Shown: positions 1-4,955 of the stretch, in pieces | How positions within the stretch are numbered: position 1 is the stretch's first letter | Layout of the letters: every line of letters begins with the position of its first letter | Origin: Candidatus Latescibacterota bacterium | GTDB lineage: Bacteria > Blakebacterota > Blakebacteria > Blakebacterales > Blakebacteraceae | NCBI GenBank assembly: GCA_023135015.1 | Contig: JAGLTZ010000076.1 | Span: 1 to 7,834, forward strand | Length of the DNA: 7,834 bases | Direction: 5' to 3' | Program-made: the position numbers and the translations under genes | Notes under the pieces: model-generated | The model's input: the letters and a program-made list of their open reading frames with translations, nothing else | The model's database searches: none | Told to the model about the DNA's origin: nothing

Positions 1-300
1 CATGAGGGACATATCGTACCCATGGAAAACCCCTCCACCGTCGCCGACGGCCTGCGGACCCAGCTGAGCGATAAGACCTTTGATATCATCCGTAACTTCG
101 TCGATGACATCGTGCTGGTTACCGAGGAGGAAATCGTGGAAGCGATGAGGACCATCTGGGAACGGATGAAGATCATCATAGAACCATCCTCGGCGGTACC
201 TGTTGCCGCCGTCCAGTTCGGGAAGATAGTCACTCACGGAAAGCGGGTCGGGATCATCCTGAGCGGGGGCAATGTAGATCTTGGAAATCTTCCTTTTTGA
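1..300 (+). CDS. PLP-dependent threonine dehydratase / serine racemase family enzyme, C-terminal fragment (5' end outside window)
   Basis: The reading frame is open from the first base and ends in TGA at 298-300, so the ATG at 22 is internal and the true start lies upstream. About 99 residues are visible of a family usually near 320 residues. Family hallmarks seen: STVADGL near the left edge, TFD followed by VDDIVLV, an EIVEAM helix, the KIIIEPSSAV segment, and a terminal SGGNVDL block. In serine racemase and short threonine dehydratases the Ser of SGGN contacts the pyridine nitrogen of PLP. The protein stops right after this block, so there is no C-terminal ACT regulatory domain like that of biosynthetic IlvA. 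Such enzymes deaminate L-threonine or L-serine to 2-oxoacids and ammonia, or racemise serine, in the cytoplasm. The specificity cannot be decided because the lysine-bearing N-terminal half is missing. The gene is followed closely by an acyltransferase gene. Confidence 0.93.
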   Translation, partial: HEGHIVPMENPSTVADGLRTQLSDKTFDIIRNFVDDIVLVTEEEIVEAMRTIWERMKIIIEPSSAVPVAAVQFGKIVTHGKRVGIILSGGNVDLGNLPF

Positions 301-338
301 GAAGAGCGCTGCGTTTGAATAGGGGATTAAATCTGGAA

Positions 339-1202
339 ATGACGGACCCTCATTACAACGATGAATCCCCCGATGTGACCATCCGTCCTCTAAGCACATT
401 CGAGGAGTACCATCAGTGCGTTGAGCTGCAGAATGAGACCTGGGGACAGGATTTCACCGAAGCGATCCCCCCATCGCTGCTCCTGGTAACTCAGAGGATA
501 GGAGGGGTCGCTGCGGGGGCGTTCGACAGTAGTGACAGGCTCGTAGGGTTCGTTATCGGGTTCAGCGGGGTGAGGGAAGGCCGGCTCGTGCACTGGTCTG
601 ACATGCTTGCGGTTCGTAAAGAGATGTCGGGGAAGGGAATCGGCAGACGCCTGAAGGAGTACCAGCGCAAACTCCTGCTCGAACTGGGCATCGAGACCGT
701 GATCTGGACCTTTGATCCTCTTGTTGCGTCAAATGCTCACTTCAACATCAACCGGCTCGGTGCACTTCCCGTCGAATACGTTGTAGATATGTACGGATCG
801 GAAACTGGCAGCGTCCTTCATGCCGGCATCGGCACCGACCGGTTCATCATAGAATGGAACCTCACAGACCCGCTGGTCGAAAAAACCCTCAGGGGAGAGA
901 TTGAAAGGTGGGAGCTTAAGACGGATACGTCGGCAGCGGCACAATCACCCGTGGTCAACACCCTGGAAGGCACCCCCCAGCCTGTCGAGGGCGAACTGCC
1001 CGAGCTTCCTTCGGTACAAGTAGAAATTCCATACGACATCCAGCCCATCAAGACCGACTCTCTCGAACTGGCTCTGCTGTGGAGGAACTCCACCCGGCGT
1101 GCGTTCCTCTGGTATATGGAACGTGGCTACAAGGTAGAAGGCTTCAGGCTGGACACCGAAACCTGCCGCTGCTATTACCTCCTTAATAATTCCTTCCCCT
1201 GA
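339..1202 (+). CDS. GNAT-superfamily acyltransferase, COG3375 type
   Basis: The predicted protein has 287 residues from the ATG at 339. An IRPL strand opens the domain (residue 15). The W-G after a conserved helix (35-36), GGVAAGAF (55-62) and VGFVIGF (69-75) are the central strands. GKGIGRRL (98-105) is the acyl-CoA pyrophosphate-binding motif A of GNAT enzymes. WTFDPL (123-128) and the NAHFNINRLGA block (132-142) are the signature I associate with COG3375. The C-terminal stretch with WRNSTRRAF and GYKVEGF is also typical. The protein has no signal peptide and is cytoplasmic. The family presumably moves an acyl group from CoA to an amine; the substrate is not known here. An in-frame TTG at 297 would overlap the previous stop by 4 bp and add 14 basic residues; I prefer ATG 339, which begins just ahead of the conserved domain, with AGGGG at 321-325 as a somewhat distant ribosome-binding site. 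Confidence 0.88.
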   Translation: MTDPHYNDESPDVTIRPLSTFEEYHQCVELQNETWGQDFTEAIPPSLLLVTQRIGGVAAGAFDSSDRLVGFVIGFSGVREGRLVHWSDMLAVRKEMSGKGIGRRLKEYQRKLLLELGIETVIWTFDPLVASNAHFNINRLGALPVEYVVDMYGSETGSVLHAGIGTDRFIIEWNLTDPLVEKTLRGEIERWELKTDTSAAAQSPVVNTLEGTPQPVEGELPELPSVQVEIPYDIQPIKTDSLELALLWRNSTRRAFLWYMERGYKVEGFRLDTETCRCYYLLNNSFP

Positions 1203-1227
1203 TCCACCAGCAAACGGAGGTCGGATC
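1201..1227 (+). promoter_or_regulatory. Small hairpin covering part of the ribosome-binding site of the serine hydrolase gene
   Basis: The ribosome-binding site GGAGG (1216-1220) lies 9 bases before the ATG at 1230 and supports that start. The flanking bases can fold: GATCC (1201-1205) pairs with GGATC (1223-1227), and ACC (1206-1208) pairs with GGT (1219-1221), leaving C1222 bulged and a 10-base loop. The stem begins inside the stop codon of the upstream gene (1200-1202). A ribosome finishing that gene would therefore open it, which would fit translational coupling. The pairing is seen in the sequence; the regulatory role is inference. Confidence 0.3.
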
Positions 1228-1229
1228 CG

Positions 1230-2246
1230 ATGCACAGGTTTCGCACAACCACCATCGCAGTCGTACTTGGACTCGCAGTCGCCCTCCAATACGGATCAGC
1301 CTGCGCCCAGGAGGACCCGGGCCTGCTGCGCCTGGAGAATGAGATCGCGAGGCTCGCCTCGCCGTCCGGCGGCACGGTCGGCGTGGGAGTTATTCATATC
1401 GAAACGGGGCGCGAAATTTTTCTGAACGCCGACGAGCGCTTCCCGATGGCAAGCAGCTACAAGGTTCCCATCGCCATCCAGCTGCTCACCAAGGTTGATC
1501 GCAGCGAAATATCGCTCCAGAAAATGATCGAGATCGAGGAGGAGGATCTACATCCGGGCAGCGGTACCCTTTCAGAGCTGTTCGATGATCCGGGGGTGAT
1601 CCTTTCACTCCGCAACTACCTGGAACTGATGCTGCTTATCAGCGATAACTCGGCAACCGATATTGTTCTGAGGGCAGCAGGCGGTTCAGACGCGGTCAAC
1701 GCCCGGATGCAGGAACTCGGCATCACAGGCATAAATGTGGACCGTCCCACAGTTGAGCTGATAGGCGATTTCATCGGCATCAAGGAGTTGCCACCCGGTG
1801 GGAAAGTAACCCCATCCGCCTTCAGGGCACTCTCCCGTGCGGTCTCGCAACAGGAACGTGAAGAGGCATCCAATGCCTTCGATGTCGACCCGCGCGATAC
1901 TGCAACTCCGCGGGCGATGGCATCATTGCTCGCACGACTGTGGCAGGGTGAGCTTCTCAGCCCGGAAAGCACGGAGCTGCTGCTCGATATTATGCGCCGG
2001 AGCACGACCGGTCGGGAACGGATAAAGGGGGTTTTACCCCCCTTTGCCATGGTTGCGCATAAAACAGGCACAATCGGTGGCACCACAAACGACGTCGGGA
2101 TTATAGAGCTTCCCCATAACGCCGGACATGTCGTCGTGGCGATCTTCGTCAAGGAATCGAGGCGGGAAGTGGAGACGAGGGAGCGCGTTATCGCCCATAT
2201 CGCCCGTGCGGTGCACGATTACTTCCTGTTCAATCCAGGCACTTAG
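1230..2246 (+). CDS. Secreted class A beta-lactamase-like serine hydrolase
   Basis: The protein has 338 residues. Residues 1-26 form a signal peptide with a hydrophobic core (IAVVLGLAVAL) and an ACA|Q cleavage site, so the enzyme acts in the periplasm or outside. The serine penicillin-recognising fold is shown by S75-S-Y-K78 (nucleophile Ser and Lys), S138-D-N140 and K278-T-G280. Downstream of SDN, D171-R-P-T-V-E-L aligns with the start of the class A omega loop (DRWExEL), and R222-D-T-A-T-P aligns with its end. The position of the general base Glu166 is Thr174, and the loop is about 36 residues longer than in TEM. True beta-lactamase activity is therefore doubtful; a peptidase, amidase or esterase role on D-amino acid or cell-wall material is equally possible. 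The start is supported by GGAGG at 1216-1220. The gene lies 27 bp after the acyltransferase and probably shares its transcript. Confidence 0.9.
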   Translation: MHRFRTTTIAVVLGLAVALQYGSACAQEDPGLLRLENEIARLASPSGGTVGVGVIHIETGREIFLNADERFPMASSYKVPIAIQLLTKVDRSEISLQKMIEIEEEDLHPGSGTLSELFDDPGVILSLRNYLELMLLISDNSATDIVLRAAGGSDAVNARMQELGITGINVDRPTVELIGDFIGIKELPPGGKVTPSAFRALSRAVSQQEREEASNAFDVDPRDTATPRAMASLLARLWQGELLSPESTELLLDIMRRSTTGRERIKGVLPPFAMVAHKTGTIGGTTNDVGIIELPHNAGHVVVAIFVKESRREVETRERVIAHIARAVHDYFLFNPGT

Positions 2247-2247
2247 C

Positions 2248-2298
2248 ACTACAAAAGCTTCTGGACAAACCGACAGGGGGTTGTTTAGCATTTGTAGT
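2248..2298 (+). terminator. Long imperfect hairpin, possible transcription terminator after the serine hydrolase gene
   Basis: ACTACAAA (2248-2255) is perfectly complementary to TTTGTAGT (2291-2298). After one A-A mismatch the stem continues with GCT (2257-2259) against AGC (2287-2289). Further in, AACC (2268-2271) can pair with GGTT (2279-2282) around a GACAGGG loop. The structure starts two bases after the stop codon at 2244-2246. It lacks a strong T-run (only GTTGTCTTT follows) and its outer stem is A/T-rich, so it is not a textbook intrinsic terminator. It could instead be a 3' stabilising structure or a protein-binding palindrome. Confidence 0.4.
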
Positions 2299-2343
2299 TG
2301 TCTTTCCGACCAGCCATTGTCTCGTCCTTAGCGGGGATAACGC
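2299..2343 (+). promoter_or_regulatory. Leader of the envelope gene cluster with ribosome-binding site
   Basis: The 45 bases between the hairpin and the ATG at 2344 contain GGGGA at 2333-2337, six bases before the start, a good ribosome-binding site that supports ATG 2344. TTGTCT occurs at 2298-2303 and 2316-2321, but neither has a recognisable -10 box at a suitable distance. No promoter is called. Confidence 0.4.
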
Positions 2344-4023
2344 ATGAAATCAGTTTCCTCCCCCCTCTTGCCGTTACCCGGCCTCGCGGCTGGGACGAGG
2401 AGGCAGACCTGGCAGAGGCTTTTTTCTCTTGCCCTGCCTATCTGCCTCTTAATCTGTTTTACAGCTTCACCTGCCATCGCACAGGATCCCCAGCAACAGC
2501 AGGAGCCACTGCTGATCGGTGTGCTGGACCTGGATGCGAACAACGTTGATGCCGGTGAAGCCAGAGCCATTACTGACCGTCTGCGCCTCTACCTGGGTCA
2601 AACAGGGGTCTACCGTCTGATAGAGCGGAACCAGATGGATAACATCCTGAACGAGGTGGGGTTCCAGCTAACCGGAGCGTGTGATACAGACGAGTGTGTG
2701 ATCCAGGTCGGTAAGATCCTGGGTGCCCGCAAGATGGTCGCGGGCAGTGTATCCCGTGTCGGATCGCTCTACTCCCTGCAGATCCGCCTGATCGACATCG
2801 AGTCATCAAGCATCGAGCAGCAGGCTTTTAGGGACGTAACCGGTATCGAGCTGGTACTCACCGATGCCACACAGTACGTTGCCCAGCAGCTGGCAGGAGC
2901 GGGGGCAACCCCCGTAGTCCAGCCCCAACCGGCGGCACGCGTCGCGACTGGTCAGATCAATGTGACCTCCGGGCCTTCAGGCGCCAACCTGACCATCGAC
3001 GGCCAGCCGCACGGCACAACTCCCGTCATGATCGAAGTCGATGAGGGGTCGCACGAAGTCGTCGTAGAGATGGACGGTTATGCGCCCTATTCCCAGACCG
3101 TCCAGGTCACGTCCGGCAGGATGGTCACCGTCAACGCCACACTGAGTGAAGTGCCCAGCGGTTTCCTGAACGTCACCTCCACTCCTGTCGGGGCAACTGT
3201 GCTGGTCGATGGGAACGATAAAGGCCGGACACCGATCTCGAGGCTGCGGGTCTCGACCGGTCAGCACAGGGTGGAAGTCAGGCGGGACGGCTACGATTCA
3301 TACTTCCAGGACATCACCGTCAGCCGTAACAGGAGACTGGAGATCACCGCGACGCTGGAGCGCAGTGGCTCGGCATCCATTATGCTGGAAAGCAACTTCA
3401 ATGGCGCTTTGATCTTCATCGACGGGGTCCAGCGTACCGAAACAACCCCGGCCGGCAACATCACTCTGAAACCAGGTCCTCACACCATCAGGGTAAAGGC
3501 CAGGGGCTACAGCTCGTGGGAGCAGTCGGTCAACCTGCAGGAGGGTTCGCAGGAGAAACTCACCGTCAATCTGATACAAAAGTCACGGATCGGCGCAGGC
3601 TTCCTCGGGATGATCTTCCCGGGAGGGGGCCACTTCTATTCCGGAAGAGGCGGAATGGGGACCTTCGTGCTGCTCGCCACCGCCGGTGCCGGTGCATACG
3701 CCTTCATGCAGTCTAATGCGATGGTGGATGCTGAAGACCTGTACTGGGAGAAATACGACGAATACATGCATGCCAGCACCACGAACGATGCCCAGCGTCT
3801 CCACAATGAAATGTCGGATCTGCACGAAGATTGGGATGCCGCCCAGAAATCCGCCTCGACCGCAGTCATGGCCGCAGCCGGTCTGCATATCTTTGGAGTA
3901 CTGCACTCGGCGATTTTCATGCCGCGGCTCCGGCCCGTTTTGACATCCTCCGGCCCCACCCTCTCACTGAAGGCCGGCACCAGAGCCGGAAGAGCATCCC
4001 TCACCCTTAGCATAATCTTTTAA
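2344..4023 (+). CDS. CsgG-like / triple PEGA-domain envelope protein with C-terminal DUF5683-like membrane region
   Basis: The protein has 559 residues. A signal peptide spans 1-46 (hydrophobic core 29-39, cleavage AIA|Q). Residues 56-185 resemble the CsgG/DUF2380-type periplasmic domain: IGVLDLDANNV, YRLIERNQMDNIL, a C113-x4-C118 pair, then GKILGARKMVAGSVSRVG and a LIDIESSSI strand. Three PEGA repeats follow (about 203-271, 272-340 and 341-411), each with a strand, an IDG or VDG turn, a TP and a GxHxVxVxxxGY motif. Residues 413-559 hold a PGGGHFYSG motif, a membrane helix (about 438-456), a charged 45-residue helical loop and a second helix (about 503-526). This resembles DUF5683 proteins. 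The last residues (LTLSIIF) look like an amphipathic strand ending in Phe. PEGA domains are beta-sandwich modules of surface and periplasmic proteins. The likely role is a membrane-anchored envelope or sensory/assembly protein. It heads a tight cluster, 4 bp before the next gene. Confidence 0.9.
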   Translation: MKSVSSPLLPLPGLAAGTRRQTWQRLFSLALPICLLICFTASPAIAQDPQQQQEPLLIGVLDLDANNVDAGEARAITDRLRLYLGQTGVYRLIERNQMDNILNEVGFQLTGACDTDECVIQVGKILGARKMVAGSVSRVGSLYSLQIRLIDIESSSIEQQAFRDVTGIELVLTDATQYVAQQLAGAGATPVVQPQPAARVATGQINVTSGPSGANLTIDGQPHGTTPVMIEVDEGSHEVVVEMDGYAPYSQTVQVTSGRMVTVNATLSEVPSGFLNVTSTPVGATVLVDGNDKGRTPISRLRVSTGQHRVEVRRDGYDSYFQDITVSRNRRLEITATLERSGSASIMLESNFNGALIFIDGVQRTETTPAGNITLKPGPHTIRVKARGYSSWEQSVNLQEGSQEKLTVNLIQKSRIGAGFLGMIFPGGGHFYSGRGGMGTFVLLATAGAGAYAFMQSNAMVDAEDLYWEKYDEYMHASTTNDAQRLHNEMSDLHEDWDAAQKSASTAVMAAAGLHIFGVLHSAIFMPRLRPVLTSSGPTLSLKAGTRAGRASLTLSIIF

Positions 4024-4027
4024 GCCT

Positions 4028-4927
4028 ATGAAGCCATCTACTATGAAGTCACCAAAGCCAGGGCATTGGCCCGCCTCTGTTGCCGCACTCTTGCTGGTCA
4101 CGGGGTTCCTGACGGCGTGTGACGCGCTGGCGCCTGTGGAAGAGATCACGTTCGAGAACCCTATCGACCCGAGCGGCTCGGAGTTCGTCCCGCCGACAAC
4201 CACGATAACGGGTGGACCCAGCGACGGCTCAACAGTAACAACCAACTCCGCGACATTCGATTGGACAGGCAACAAGAGCGACACGCGCTTCAGGTATCGC
4301 ATGTCGGGCGGTGAGTGGGCTGGAACCGGCTGGAGTCCATGGGGCACTCAACAATCATACACCATGGACTTCCTGGACGAGCTGTCCTATTCCTTCGAAG
4401 TTCAGGCCGGCTACGCTAACGACCCGGGTGATCCGACCGAGGTCGATGACACACCGGAGTCGCGCGACTTCACCGTGAATGCCGTCACGGGGCCCGCCCT
4501 GCGGCTGAGCCCTACGCGCATCCACTCCCCCAACAACACTACCTTCGATCTGCAGATCATCGCAGAGGACGTAACAGACCTCACGATGAGCAAGATCACG
4601 ATCCGTTTCAATTCCGGAATGCTGCAGTACGCGGACAGCTATTCATACGGAACGTTTCTGACATCCAACGGCGGTTCCGTTCAATACTTCGATCCGGTCA
4701 TTGACAATGTGTCGGGTCTCCTGGAGTTCAACTTCGGGATCGCCGGTGGCAGTACTGCAGGCGTGAGCGGCACGGGCATGATCCTCACGATAAGCTTCCG
4801 GGGCACCAGCACCGGAACTACCGATGTAACATTCGGGGCCGCCAATACGCTGCTCAGGAATGACGATAACAATCCAATCACCATCACTCCCTCGGACCTC
4901 TACGGGGCCAGGGTGATCATCCAGTAA
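4028..4927 (+). CDS. Lipoprotein with Ig/Y_Y_Y-like and cohesin-like domains
   Basis: The protein has 299 residues. The N-terminus has a hydrophobic stretch (17-27) ending in the lipobox L-T-A-C31, so Cys31 should be lipidated after signal peptidase II cleavage. A linker with FENPIDPSG and VPPTTTI leads into an Ig-like domain (about 55-153) with FDWTGN, FRYRMSGGEW and a SYSFEVQAGY strand ending in DFTVN. This resembles the Y_Y_Y-like beta-sandwiches of surface proteins. Residues 156-299 form a cohesin-type beta-sandwich: ALRLSP, a DLTMSKITIRFNSGMLQY block, then LEFNFGIAGG, GTGMILTISFRG and a DVTFGAANTLLRN strand. Cohesins bind dockerins in cellulosomes, but single cohesin domains are common in non-cellulosomal bacteria with unknown partners. 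No ribosome-binding site is seen before 4028, and only four bases separate it from the previous stop, so translation is probably coupled. Met6 (4043) is a less likely start. Confidence 0.87.
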   Translation: MKPSTMKSPKPGHWPASVAALLLVTGFLTACDALAPVEEITFENPIDPSGSEFVPPTTTITGGPSDGSTVTTNSATFDWTGNKSDTRFRYRMSGGEWAGTGWSPWGTQQSYTMDFLDELSYSFEVQAGYANDPGDPTEVDDTPESRDFTVNAVTGPALRLSPTRIHSPNNTTFDLQIIAEDVTDLTMSKITIRFNSGMLQYADSYSYGTFLTSNGGSVQYFDPVIDNVSGLLEFNFGIAGGSTAGVSGTGMILTISFRGTSTGTTDVTFGAANTLLRNDDNNPITITPSDLYGARVIIQ

Positions 4928-4955
4928 GCACCTCTGAGCCATAGAGAAAGCGCAT

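Noticed and set aside
1290..1313. Lipobox in the serine hydrolase (Cys25)
   Set aside because: The residues before the Cys (GSA) lack the Leu/Val at -3, and an ACA|Q signal peptidase I site explains the region better.
1616..2152. A 178-codon open frame on the - strand
   Set aside because: It lies wholly inside the serine hydrolase gene, whose motifs are clear on +. The - product is rich in Ser and Arg, has no recognisable domain and has no ribosome-binding site.
1230..2246. Calling the serine hydrolase an antibiotic-resistance beta-lactamase
   Set aside because: The Glu166 equivalent is missing and the omega loop is altered, so resistance cannot be claimed from the remaining motifs.
2281..2343. 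Sigma-70 or Bacteroidota-type promoter before the PEGA gene
   Set aside because: The TTGTCT/TTGTTT boxes have no matching -10 or TAnnTTTG at the right distance. A near match at TAGCATTTG has the wrong spacing.
2344..2481. Twin-arginine (Tat) signal in the PEGA protein, because of TRRQTW at residues 18-23
   Set aside because: The residues after RR do not fit the RRxFLK pattern. The hydrophobic core and AIA cleavage site fit ordinary Sec export.
4028..4927. Calling the cohesin lipoprotein part of a cellulosome
   Set aside because: No dockerin, glycoside hydrolase or scaffoldin repeat is visible, and single cohesin domains occur widely outside cellulosomes.
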